64,000 nucleotides of DNA, taken from contig CM035233.1 of assembly GCA_020226215.1 (NCBI GenBank), positions 14,341,701 through 14,405,700 on the forward strand, read 5' to 3'. This document shows, in pieces, positions 52,042 through 64,000 of the stretch. The notes under the pieces were generated by a model. That model had not been told where the DNA came from, did not search any database, and worked only from the letters and a program-made list of their open reading frames with translations. The translations under genes were made by a program, and so were the position numbers. The stretch's first letter is position 1; each line of letters opens with the position of its first letter. This DNA comes from Sindora glabra (lineage: Eukaryota > Streptophyta > Magnoliopsida > Fabales > Fabaceae).

Positions 52042-52056
52042 AAACATTTGCCTATA
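52042..52056. repeat. 15-bp LINE target-site duplication, right
   Basis: AAACATTTGCCTATA, directly after the A-rich LINE tail and identical to 44740-44754. Confidence 0.92.
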
Positions 52057-52613
52057 CATTATATTAATATTGTAAGTGATTTTTATTTGATAACAAATAG
52101 TTACATGTATTAAATATATAAAATATAAAAGACTTGTGGATTTAAAATAATTATGCAATGCATTAAAATTTATCAATAGATGAGCATATTTAAATTATTT
52201 ACTAATAATATAAATATAAATAAATAACCATTGAAATTTTAAACATTTTTATTTTTAAGTTTTCCGATAACGAATAAATTCTACCTTTAGTGCCTATCAA
52301 TTAATGCTTCTCAATGTTTTTATTTTCTTATTTTGCCAAAAACCCTTATTTATTTTTAGGTCTTATTAACTCCTTTGCAACATTAAGACCACTTTGTAAT
52401 AATTAGTTTTTTAAGATATCAATTTGTAAAATGAATCAATTACTAGTTAAACTAAAATTTTGGTATCCAATAAATAGCTCTATCATTTGTTTAGTTCCTA
52501 ACCTTATAACAATTATGGCCATTAAGGCACCACATATGCAGGGTTTGTTAACCTTATTTCCATTTAACGGATGAATGTCTTGGCTGATAATATGACTAGT
52601 TTGAAAATGGCTT
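52057..52613. other. AT-rich non-coding stretch right of the LINE
   Basis: Continues the 42456-44739 sequence across the LINE insertion. No gene or terminal repeat is seen. Confidence 0.5.
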
Positions 52614-55600
52614 GTGGATTTTTATGAATTGAATGCAGTTGATGTAAAGATGGAATAATGTAATTAGTTACAATTAATGGGAAGCTAACAACCCTATGGC
52701 TTATGTGTATCCACATTGTAGAGAAAGATAGGTGGAGTTATGAATTTCCGAATGCACGAGCTTGAATTTCGACATGGGGGATTATTAGCAATACAAAATG
52801 AAAATTTCCCTCTTTTAGATGCAAGATATAATTTTTGGATTCACTCCTTGCATTATAAAATACATTTTAGCTCCATTTGATTTCATGAGAAATATTCTTT
52901 TAAAATATAGTTATAAAATATTTAAATAAGAGAAATTATTTAACTTATTTAATGCTAAATGTATAAAATTTTGAGAAAATAACTTTATTTATTTCCAAAT
53001 AAAAATTATTTTTTTATTATCATGCCTTCATATTTTTTTACTATAAAATCAAGTGGCATATTACTTCTTTATTAATATAAATGCAAATAATTTTTTTTAT
53101 AAAAAATACTTTTTGACGAAATAGACAAAACTTTAAAAAAATGAAGCATTAAAATTCTTGATAAAAAATAATGAAGATTAAAAATTTGATAAATAATAAT
53201 AAATTAATTTAAATTTATGACTATATATTTTCTTAATTTTTTCGTCAAAGGTGGTAATGTTTCACTTTATTTTTAAAAGTGCAATATACACTATATTTTA
53301 AAGTGATATTTCATTTGCAAAAATCTTTCAATATTTCCTAAAACATTTTATAAAAATGTAAAATTCTCATGTTTTAGTTAAAATTTTGAAAAGTATTCTT
53401 AAACATGTTCATAGATTGTTTTTAGTCTAATATTTAATTAAAACATTCTCATCAGAATTTAAATATCTTTCATTTTTGTGGCACAAAAATATTTTAATAA
53501 TATAAAGAGTTAAATGAATTATTTAATAGTTATCAAAGTAGTAGATAATTATAAATTTAAAAATTAATTTTTAATTATTTATTAAATTTTTGTAAAAATT
53601 TTTAGCAATAATTTATTTTATCATTTAAAGTATATATTACATTATAAATAATTAAATCCATATTAAATAACTAGAAGGAGGCATAATAGAATAATTAGGG
53701 TAAGAAAAGGGAGGGTGAATGGTTAGAGAGTTCCAACCAAATTCAAACTCATATTTAGTTAACTTTTGTTACAAGACTTTAAACTACTAATTAGACTTTA
53801 GCATTGCATGTCTATAAGCTAGTTTTTGGGTCTCGGATTGTAAATGAGATTCTTTCGTTGCTTCTTCTAATATGTTCCGACCCAATTTTGAATTATTGTG
53901 GCATAAGATTTTAACCAAATTTTTTTACAAGTTTTTTAAAATTAAATTAATTTTATAACACTAACTATTTTCTTAAAAATATACTTGATGCAAACACACA
54001 AGTTGAATTTTTCTTTTCCTTTTTACTTACTTTACAAATATATTTCCAAAAATCTTTCTTATTCTAAAAACATATGGAAATCAATTAGAAAAGTATTTTT
54101 CACAATTGATAATATTCATTCTTTTTAAATAAAAACAATTAGTAAAACTACAAAATCAAATAAGTTTAAAAAAAATTTCTTTTTTTTTTGAAGGAATTTT
54201 TACAATTAAACTTAGAATCAAAATCCAAGCTAAATAGAGAACATTTCTTTTTTATCAAGAATAGTTAAAACATAATGATCTTAGAAAAATAGGGAATATT
54301 AGTGAAATGATTTTAGAAAAATGTATATTTATCAAAGGTCATTACTTTTAGTAGATTTTTAAATAATTTTGCATGAACTATTTTTAGAAGAAATGATTTG
54401 TCGAACAAGATTATGGGGCTACACTTTTAAAACTTAACATTTTATTGAGAATATTCCTTAAGAAACTAAAAAGAAATCTTTAAAGAGAACTTTAAAAATA
54501 CTAAGTAATGGATTTATTTCAAAGGTTCAAACTATTGAATGAACATAATAGAATATGAATAAATTAGAAAAATTTTAAAAATCAAAAGATCCTATTCTGA
54601 TTTAAAATATTTCAAAGATAACATTAAAATAAAAAAATGGATTAGAAATAGATTCTATTTAAGACTTGATAGGTGTTGTTTGAGGAAATATTTAGAAGAT
54701 TCTTTAGAAGAGATTCATATTTATCTTTGATAAAAATGGAAACCATTTTTCCTTTGGAGAAAAATTGTGCAGCCAACTCGTTATGCATCACAAAATTATT
54801 TTGTAGTAACCATAAAGTAATTGAAATAATATGAAAAACTATATATATATGCATTATACACATGAAAAGTATGGGCCATGTAGTAACCTAATTAATAAAG
54901 TTTCAAAATAATTATAAAAAAAGATAATTAGATCATAATTATATAGAATAAAATTTTAAAAAAGATAATTAAAAATAGATAAATATGATAGTTATTAATC
55001 TAGACTAACTATCTATTGTATGCATATTAGAATCAGGAATCTCAAAGGAAAGTAGTGGCAATTGCTAAGAAATTATTGCTTGTGGTGTAGTTAATGCTAT
55101 TACTTAGTTGTTGTGGGATTCAAGACCATTACGAAAACTTATACCAATTAAATCAAGCTTCTTGTGATGCCATCATATGCTAAAGATCTTAGTAGGTGCC
55201 ATTCAAGTCCAAAGTATCTAAAAAGTATATCTACAAGTAGAATGAGTAATAAAATTAATTAGTGAGACACATAAATTTTCTATTAAATTTTAATTCAAAT
55301 AACCTTTCCACACAAGACATATATTAAAACTTGTTTTCTTACTAGAAAATATTTCTCATTAAACTATTTTGTATACTAGATTAATAACAATTGGACAAAA
55401 TATAATTCAATCACACAGTTCAATCATGAACATGATATAAGCATTTAAATGGCCATCAGATTGCATGGAGACATAAAAAGTTCTACCTTATTACTCTGAA
55501 CCAATCATAACCAAGTATATCCCAACCTTATCTCCTTCCTTTTACCCCATCCCATTTTATGTAACTCAAAATACAAGCTACTGGACCAAATCTTCATACT

Positions 55601-56020
55601 CTTCACAAAGGTTTCATATCATATCATATAATCATACCACAATGTCACATACAACATTCAAGCTAACAATGTCATAAATAGCATTAAAGCTTATATTTGG
55701 CATATAACGACATTTTCACATATAGTCTAAAAGCTAGTTTCATATAGGGCTCTCACTAGCCCATTTCACATAATAGGGTGAGATCAAGATGTCATCTATA
55801 GCCATAATCAAAATGTATGATATAATATAAAGGATAATCTAGCAAAAAGAGTAAACAATTACATTGTCTCTTTACTAGGGACCATACAAAGTATTCAAGC
55901 TTCCATTTTGTATAGTAGATTATTATATCACTTACTCAAGAGCTCATTAACATTTAGTCAATTTACAAGCTTCATGCACTAGTATTCTGACATACAAACA
56001 CGTAGTGTATATGTAAATCA
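52614..56020. repeat. segmental duplication block B, copy 2 (non-coding)
   Basis: The counterpart of 19302-22735 in the same orientation, with frequent small indels and substitutions. It runs from GATGGAATAATGTAATTAGTTAC to ...GTAGTGTATATGTAAATCA. Unlike copy 1, the sequence here continues past 56020 without a gypsy remnant. The 73-residue frame at 54642-54863 is not open in copy 1 and is not a gene. Confidence 0.9.
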
Positions 56021-57046
56021 TAAGATAATTTGCATTGCAATTCATGCACTAATCATTCAAGCAATTCCTTATTATACAATAAAACTTAGGGAACAATGTC
56101 CATCTTTTTTTCATAGTATTTCCATTATTATTCAAGTATACCTTCAAGTTATCATATTTACACATTCATTTGCTATTAAGTAAACAAAAAGTCAATCTAA
56201 ATTTTCCAATAAACTCATAGTTTTTATGGTAAAACTAAGGAATATTGAACTTGGATTTTCCAAAATTTACAACTTTTGTTTCCAAGTAATTTTAACTTTA
56301 TGCTTTGTATACTCTTCTAATAAGCAAAAAAACTATTTTTTCTTCCTAAATCAAGCATTTAAACATGCTCACCAACAATAGTAAAATCACTCCATCTCAT
56401 GAGACAATAACATTTGAGAGTTAAGAAAATAGTTACAAACTTGTATTAGGTTTTAACAAATATTTTTCAATTTAGAAATTCCATTTAAAATAGAAATTTT
56501 TATTAATTTTTTTCAAAATTTTTAAAATTAAAATAAGGTTTTTAAACTTCATATTTCAACATTTTTAAAGCATAGAACAACTCACACAAGTTACCTTCAC
56601 ACCCAACTATCAAAATTGCTCAGTATTAATCCTTAACTTTGATATTCATTTAAAAATGTCAAACCTTAATAAAATTTTTTATAATTTCATTTTAAATATA
56701 AAATAATATTTTCAATCATTTTTATTTAAAAAAAGTCATATAAATTAATCACAACTTTAATTATCAAAATATTTTGCAAAGAGACATGTTTAATTTGGAA
56801 ATTTCACTTTAGAATCCAAAATTCTTTATAATTTTTTGGAAAATTCTAGGATAAACATAGATGTCAAAAATATCATTTTTTTATTCGTTTTCATGTTAAA
56901 AACAAACTACAAAGGTCACCTAAATAATTACTAGTCAAAACAAATTATAAGAGAACTTTACTACTTGAAAACATAGTTTTAAAAATAGTTTTTATCCCAT
57001 TTTCTATAAGCTTTCCAACATGTTTCAAAACATACTCTTGCTATAC

Positions 57047-57049
<3 letters not shown>

Positions 57050-57129
<80 letters not shown>
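57050..57129. repeat. (AT)n microsatellite
   Basis: About 80 bp of uninterrupted TA dinucleotides. Confidence 0.97.
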
Positions 57130-57134
<5 letters not shown>

Positions 57135-57650
57135 ATATTACTAGAATATTTTAAAACATAGTATAATAAGTTTTTCTTACAAAAATAGAATTTTTTTGCA
57201 TAAAACCCAAGAGCTTCCCAAGCTTATTTCAAAATGATTTTTTCTTGAAAACTTTGATGTAATTTTTCTAAAATCTTCATAATAGAGTGTATTTTAATAT
57301 TTACTTAGTTTTATCATAAAAAATAGAATTTTTTTCCTATGAAAGGATAGGATACTCAAGAGCACTTCTTTGTGCAAAACCAATCTATTTTCAATTTCAA
57401 AACTTAATTCTTATGCATTCTATCATCTCTAATATAAGCTAGTATTTAGTGTAATAGATTTTGAGAAATAAAAACATAGTTGGTTTCTTTCTTAAAGCAT
57501 GAAAGTTCAACTTGTTCTCTCTTAAAAAAAAATTCTTTCATTTTTATGTAAAATTATGTTTGCAAAACTTTACTATCTTAAAGAAATTATTTTCAAAATC
57601 AATATTTTTTAAATTTTCATTATAAAACTTTTTAGAAACACTTTTAAAAC

Positions 57651-57770
57651 TAATCTACCATGAAAATTATGGCTTCAACACATCATTAACCATAAGATAA
57701 GAATAATAGATAATCTACCATGAATAATTAGGGTTTCAGCACATTATTAACCATAAAAATAGATGTACCT
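57651..57770 (+). repeat. 60-bp tandem pair
   Basis: TAATCTACCATGAA at 57651 recurs at 57711. Both units continue with TTCA(A/G)CACAT(C/T)ATTAACCATAA. Confidence 0.85.
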
Positions 57771-58639
57771 TTTATATAAAAATATCATCAAGAAAGAAAA
57801 CTAAAAAGAGAAAGAGTGAATCTTTACTTACTCAAGAAAGTTTGCAGAAGTTGTTTCATTTACCTAGAATCCAAAGTATAGATCCAAAATAATATAGAGT
57901 TTGTGATGGGTCTAAAGAAAGAATTATAAAAAAAAAAGATGAAGAAATTTATAGGCTTTTATCTCTACTCAATTTTGAAAAACACTTAAGAAACTAATGA
58001 AATCTTTCTAAAAGATTAGCAAAAATACTCAAAAACTTAACTTTCTTTCTTATTTTTTTCCTCTCTAGCCCCTTTGGAATGTTGGAAAAATGAACTAAAG
58101 CTTAAGCTATTTATAGGAGAAATTTAAAGCATTTATTCTAAGCATATTCTTTCACTTGCATCATTAAGATGACATCATCACTACATCATCTTAGAAATAT
58201 TCTTTTATGCTTTCTTTTTCCCTAAGTTTTTGCTTTAAGTCCTTTAATTATGAAAAAATTCCTCCTTTCCCTAAGTTTTGCTTTCATGCACTTTAACTAA
58301 CCTAATTTCTTCTTGTTTCCTTCCAACTTAGCCAAAATTCTTCTCTCACCCTCAAGTGATTGTTCACACCCTTTAAATGGGTGAAAAATTGCAATTTTGC
58401 TTTCTTGAGGTAATTCTATGGTATTTTTAAGCAAAAACACTACGTCACTCTAAAATTTTAGTTAATCTTAGATCTTAAATACTTCCAATTTTTCTAAATA
58501 ACTTCTAATGTATTTTTTGTCTACTATTACCAATAAATACTTCTAATGGCAAAAATAAATAATTTTATTAATTATATATTAATAGTCACTATTTAACTTA
58601 TTCTATCTATTTTTTACTATTGAATGGTATTAAACAACA

Positions 58640-61420
58640 TAACTAAAATGTTTGAAGCTTTCAAATCTTAAAAGTCTATTAAAGCTTATGGACTTGTTAG
58701 GCTTCACCTAGAGTTTTTTTTTGAAGATTTTGGCCTCAAGTTAGCAATTCTATTACTAATTGTATTTGTAAATTCTTCCACTAGTTTTATTCTTAAGTGG
58801 TTAAATAGGACTCTAATTTGCTTGATTCCTAAAGGCTATTTACATGAAACTCTAAATGCTTACAAGCCGATAAGTTTATGCTATACTATTTTAAAAATTA
58901 CTTCAAAAATTTTAAATGCTAGGTTAAAGCCTTTGCTTTATCGACTAATTTCAGGTGGTTTTTGTTCCTAATAGGAAATTAATGGATAACATTATCATTC
59001 TTTTAGACTTATTACATACAATAGATAAGTCTAAGAATAAAACAAAATATATGATTATCAAGCTTGATCTTGAAAAAGTATATAATTCTATGCAATTGAG
59101 TTTTGTAAGAGATGTGCTAAATTTTTTTAGAGTTTCCTTAAATTTAGGTTAAACTTGTTAGGAGTCTTTTTACTAGGATAATTTATCGTGTGCTATTCAA
59201 TGAGGGTATGTTAGAACCAATCTCTTTTTCTAAAGGGATTCAACAAGCACATCTTTTATCCATGTATATATTCTTTTTATGTATGGAATATTTGCATGCC
59301 ATAATAAATAATTGTTGTCAAAGAAAATTATAGGATCCCATCAAGTCTACTAAACATGGATTAAAATTTTCATATCTTTTTTATGCTAATGATAAAAGTT
59401 ACATGACTATTAAAAGAATTTTAGATGAGTTAGTTGTCATTTTTGGTTTAAAAGTGAATTAGGTTAATTCTAGGGTCTATTTTTCAAAAAAAACACTAAT
59501 TTTGTTACTAGAAATAGACTTAGTGGTGTGCTAGCAATTAACCTAAGAGAAATTTGAGAAAATATCTTTGGGTAGAAATCAAAACAAATTATAGTGCTAA
59601 TGATTCTATTTTTCTAATAGATAAGTTAAGGCAAAAAGTTTAACTTGGGTGATCCAAATTTTTTCCTCTATTGGTAGGGTAGTATTAATTAATTTTATTT
59701 TATCTACTCTTCCTTTGTATCATATAAGGCTTTCTAAAATTCCTAGGACCATCCATTGCAAATTAGATCAAGTGGTTTAAAATTTTTTTTCAGAGGGAGG
59801 TGATGGAGTTAATAAGAAAATTTCTTTAATAAGTTAGCAGACTATTACCTTACCTAAAAAGTTAGGATGTTTTAATATAAAAAACTCATTTTCAATGAAT
59901 ATAGGTTTACTAGGAAAATTGGCTTAGATTTTTATATAGAATAACAAACTCCTTTAGGCATAAGTTTTGAGAAAGAATTATTTGCCTATTAAAAGCAATC
60001 AAAGAATTAGGATTAATAAAAAGTGCTCCTATAATTGGAAGGCACTAAAATATATTGCTAATATCATGAATTCTAGTTTGAGTGGGTAGTGCGAAATAGT
60101 CATAAAATTAATTTTTAAACTAATAAAATGGTGAAAAAATTGATGTTTAAAGTATGTTATCCAAGGCCCCTTACCTTAAATGGAGTCTAGTTTAAAAGTT
60201 AAAGATGTTATAATTAATGCAACATGGGATTTAACTAAATTTCTATGCATCTTCTTGATAATATTACCTTTCTCCATTATTGCTACCTTTTTAGTTTGTT
60301 AAGAAAGGAAGATAAATTGGTATGAGGTTTGGCTAAATATGCTATTTGTTTTGTTAAAAGCATTTACTAGTTTTTAAAAACTAGTAACTTTTATAATCCT
60401 GACTTATTCAAAAATTCATTTTTTTATTTGGTTATTTGTGCATAACAAAATTCCTACCAAGGAATTATTGATTGGAAAAAGGTCTTAATATCCTTTTTTT
60501 TATGCATCTTGTGGTTTTGGTTTGAATAATATTACTCATATTCTTAGGTAATGCTTAGGTGCTAGCCAATTATGGAACAATCTTCCTACTCGAACAAGTT
60601 GTGTTTGTACTTTCCAATTAGATGTTATTAACTAGTTGAAAATTAATCTTACTTTTTCTAAATTTAGTTGTAACTTAAAAGTTCTTTGGGCTACGATTTT
60701 TGCTTTTGCCATTTGGAATTTATGGTTACATAAGAGTAAAATGATATTTCATGATAATTAAGGTAAACTAGATCTAAAAGTTGTAACTCTATCTAAAGTA
60801 ATGGAATATGGGGCAATTATAGGATTGATCAATGTGCCTTATCCACAACTGGCTCTAGAGGTTAGGTAGGAACCTCCACCAAAGGGATGGTTTAAATTAA
60901 ATACAAATGGTATAGCTAGAAGTAATCTTGGTCTTGCTTGGTATGCTATGATTATTAAAAATTCTAAGGGTCATTGTGTGGCTAGTTTTTATAAGGGACT
61001 TGAAGTGAGCTCAAATTTTATTCCTAAACTTTATGGATTATGGGATGGTTTAATTTTGACTCAAAATAGGGGTCTACTCCCACTCATAATAGAATTTAAT
61101 GCTTTAGCTATTATACAAGTTATTACTAAGGATCACTCCTCTCGTAATGCTTTTGTTTACAATTTGATTGAAGATTGTAAATCTTTGTTAGCTGTTATTG
61201 GACAATATGTTATAAGCTTGTCTATAGGCAAGCTCACCTCCATACTAATTTTGTTGCTAAGAAAGCAATGAATTTATGTAATGGTTTGTCTTATGAATGC
61301 TCCTCCTCTTAAAGCTATTATGTATATATATACACTCAAATACTATAAGAGTTCTTGCACTCAAATATATTAGTTCTAGTTTTTAATGATATTTCCTTAT
61401 TTAACAAAAAAATCCATATT
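58640..61420 (+). pseudogene. 5'-truncated L1-type LINE: reverse transcriptase and RNase H remnant
   Basis: The ORF1, endonuclease and start of the reverse transcriptase are absent. It opens with WLNRTLICLIPKG and AYKPISLCYTILKITSKILNARLKPLL (about 58797-58940). Then FVPNRKLMDNIIILLDLLH and YMIIKLDLEKVYNSMQLSFVRD follow (58958-59115), the latter covering the first catalytic Asp region of the RT. FSKGIQQAHLLSMYIFFLCMEYL comes next in another frame (about 59227-59295), then the catalytic box as YAND (59382-59393) instead of F/Y-A-D-D. The zf-RVT region is weak near 60430-60560. The C-terminal RNase H (about 60880-61270) starts GWFKLNTNG. Its three expected acidic positions read Asn (LNTNG), Lys (PKLYGL) and Asn (EFNA). 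An A7 run near 61405 may be the tail. No flanking duplication was found. Confidence 0.85.
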
Positions 61421-64000
61421 AAATAAAGGGTAAAATGACTTGCTTTTTTTATATGATCATTCCTTTTTTACTCTCATTTTAATATTAAGAAAAGAAGTTT
61501 TTTTTTCATTTTTAAAAGAATTAATTAAGTCAGGTTTCTTCTTGATATGGAAAGGAGCATAAAAACAAAATAAATATTACTCAAAAGTGTAAGTAATTTT
61601 ACTTTAAGACAAATTTGAGTTATGCAAACTAAATTAACAAAATAAAAAAAAAATATTGGCACCTTTCATGTTATGAAATCCAATATTGTCTGAAGGATTT
61701 TATATTTCCTTATACTAAGAGTTTGAACCTAAGATCTTATTTATTCATTAAATAGATTATCACTCATATCATTAAAAAAAGTAATATACCATTATGAGTA
61801 GGGAATACATTAATATATAATTAAAAGCTATGTATTGCTTAACGTCTATGACTAAGCATTTATAACCAACAACCACTCTCTCTTTTTTTTTCAATTAGTA
61901 AGAGTGACTTAATCATTGGATACACATATAAAGATTAGGGATCAAATATTGAATATAGCAAAAGGTACAAAATTATCAAGAAATACTGAATGTTACTTAA
62001 GTTGAAAGTTCTTGAGAGCTAACAACTACTCTTTTAATTGATACTACGGATCTTTGTGATGTCATACATTATTGATGTGTTAGTATTTTTCAATAATATT
62101 TTTATATTATCTTTTTTATTTTTGATTTTTTAATTATATTTTATTAGATATTGATAAAGAAATATATATTTTATAAAATATTAAATCATAATTAATTATA
62201 GAATTTTAAAAAATTATAATTAATTTGAATCATGCAAGTAATTAGTTTTACATTTGCCATCACATTAAATAATTTTTTGATTCTATGATTTTCTTTTTCC
62301 TTTTTTAATGTGTAAATAGTTGTCCCAAAAAAATATATTATGCTACTTTTGCTGAAATTATGATGATCATTAAAAATTAAAAGGAAAAAAATTAATAAAT
62401 AGAAACCAAATAATATGTAAAAAGACACAAAAAATGTATAAAGATTTTTAATACTATCAGCTATATATGAAGCATGATATTTTTTCACCTTTGTATTTAT
62501 GAAATTCCTCGAATTAGAATTAATTGAATAAATTAAATTTTTTATATTAAGTTCTTATATAAAACAATTATATGTATATATTTTTTTAAAAAAAATACTG
62601 ATAGAACATTGTTAACTTAAAATTAAGCATAATAAAAATTTTGCAAGAAAAAATACTTTACTTTAGTTGTGAAGGAGTTAGAAAGAAAATAAATAATTAA
62701 CAATAAGTAAAATAATGTTAACTTTTCTCCTTGTCCTTTGATGGGTACATCTTGCATATTACCGTATGAAACCAATTTTTTGATGATATATAAAAATTTA
62801 ATATGTTAATTAACATAGTACAATTATAAATAAAAATTAATTAATATTAATAATTAATAATGAAAATATGATAAATTTTTTAATTAAACATGTCTTATTT
62901 TGACTCTCATCACCTACTTTATTACATGAAATTGAATAAAATTCATGTATCTATTTTCATATTCTGATAATTATATTTTAATATTAGAACACATAGAACT
63001 CATTTCAAGAACAATGACATCTTTTTGAACCTTTCAAACCACAAATTTTAATATCATATACTCATTCACAAAGGCATTTCTTGAATTTGTAAAGAATGAA
63101 TCTTACTTTCCTAAAAAAATAGAAACACCATATCACATAAGAAAAAAAAAGTATAATAGAAAAAATATATTATTTCTTTGAAAAATGTACAAATCTATCT
63201 GAACAAAAGAACCTATATCTTAATGTATTTTGGTTATGTTGCTTTGTAATATTGTGGTATAGACCATAAATGAATGACTTTAACTTTTATATTTAGATGT
63301 TATTAATGAAACATAAATTAGATGTCTTAGCCTAAATTCAAAGAAAAAAATAGTTATTTTGTTTGTACACATACAATAAAATTAATTAAAAAAAAACTTG
63401 TGAAAGTTAACAAATAGAAATAAAAGATGATATGATATAGAAAATGGTGAGAATTATATTTATCATTGTCTTCTATTTTTTGAATAGAAAACTGAATAAA
63501 TCAAGATAAAGAATGACATGATACTAAGAGAGAAAAAAATAGAAGACTGAATAAATCAAGATAAAGAATAACATGATTCTAAGAAAGAAATATTTATTAG
63601 TATATATGGAAAGAATAATAACTAACGATTACATAAAATAAAATTAGACAAATTTCAAAATTAATGTATTAATCTAAATTAATTACAATTCTTTAATTTT
63701 TTGTAATAAATTGAATCATGAATGAATTTATTTCATCAATTATTGTTATGACTCATTTAACCAAATAAATTTTTATTTTAAAATTTTCAAACAGTGCTGT
63801 AAATAAAATTAAGAAAAATATTTTATCTAATTAAAAAGATGATATAATAGGAATGTTTTATTAAAAATACTATTGTATTAATAATTAGCAATCAATGATA
63901 AAATAAAAATGGAAGAATTTCCTTATCAATAGATTAATTCAAATAATTATCAAAATAAAAAAGGGATTATTTCTAATGATTAACATTTCAAAGTTTAGTA
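61421..64000. other. AT-rich non-coding stretch to the window end
   Basis: No gene is supported. The 98-residue minus-strand frame at 62192-62488 has no family motif and lies in AT-rich sequence. Confidence 0.5.
63483..63591 (+). repeat. 55-bp tandem pair
   Basis: AATAGA(A/G)AACTGAATAAATC-type units at 63483 and 63538 each continue with AAGATAAAGAAT(G/A)ACATGAT. Confidence 0.88.

Larger units (their letters stand above)
56021..58640. other. non-coding stretch right of duplication copy 2
   Basis: No open frames of interest. Long T- and A-rich runs are present. It may be the original continuation of block B that copy 1 lacks. Sub-features are a long AT microsatellite and a 60-bp tandem pair. 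Confidence 0.5.

Noticed and set aside
54642..54863. 73-residue minus-strand ORF in block B copy 2
   Set aside because: The matching region in copy 1 (around 21310-21530) is not open over the same span, so coding function is not supported.
1..64000. A previously undescribed multi-gene system
   Set aside because: Apart from one steroid-reductase gene and its pseudogene, all recognisable coding sequence belongs to known transposon families, and the rest has no coding signal.

Overview
This window is a piece of a flowering-plant nuclear genome, probably a eudicot (inference). It is very rich in A+T and has long non-coding stretches and (AT)n microsatellites. The introns have GT-AG borders, and the transposons belong to plant families: CACTA/En-Spm, L1-type LINEs, and Ty1/copia and Ty3/gypsy elements. 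I see no CRISPR array, rRNA or convincing tRNA.

Only one host gene looks intact: a two-exon, 265-residue steroid 5-alpha-reductase-like membrane enzyme on the minus strand (exon 1 at 18797-19123, exon 2 at 16777-17247). A diverged second copy at 40045-42351 has the same intron position but is broken by a 13-bp deletion in exon 1 and a CAA-to-TAA stop in exon 2. The copies belong to a direct segmental duplication. Block A is 16426-19230 against 39683-42455; block B is 19302-22735 against 52614-56020. A and B are contiguous in copy 1 but about 10.2 kb apart in copy 2.

That gap in copy 2 holds a 5'-to-3' complete but decayed L1-type LINE (44755-52041) flanked by a 15-bp target duplication. The LINE itself was later hit by an LTR retrotransposon that left a 1437-bp solo LTR (46741-48177) with its own 5-bp target duplication. 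The order of events can therefore be read directly: duplication, LINE insertion, LTR insertion, LTR recombination.

Between the two duplicate copies lies a complete 9.26-kb CACTA transposon (28255-37516) with a GCT target duplication, remnants of both the TNP2-type transposase and a second transposase-like gene, and subterminal palindromic repeats. Copy 1 stops where a Ty3/gypsy gag-protease remnant begins (22736-24450). Other elements are a copia fragment with its primer-binding site at the left edge (1-350 and beyond), a second gypsy gag remnant (about 3240-4500), two related copia-type LTRs (14952-15195 and 38881-39128), and a 5'-truncated LINE (about 58640-61420).

All transposon genes carry multiple stops. 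Many lesions fit decay of methylated cytosine (Trp TGG to TAG, Asp to Asn). The remaining sequence is AT-rich and non-coding, with several local tandem duplications. I found no novel multi-gene system; the most informative content is the nested insertion history and the intact/pseudogene pair.
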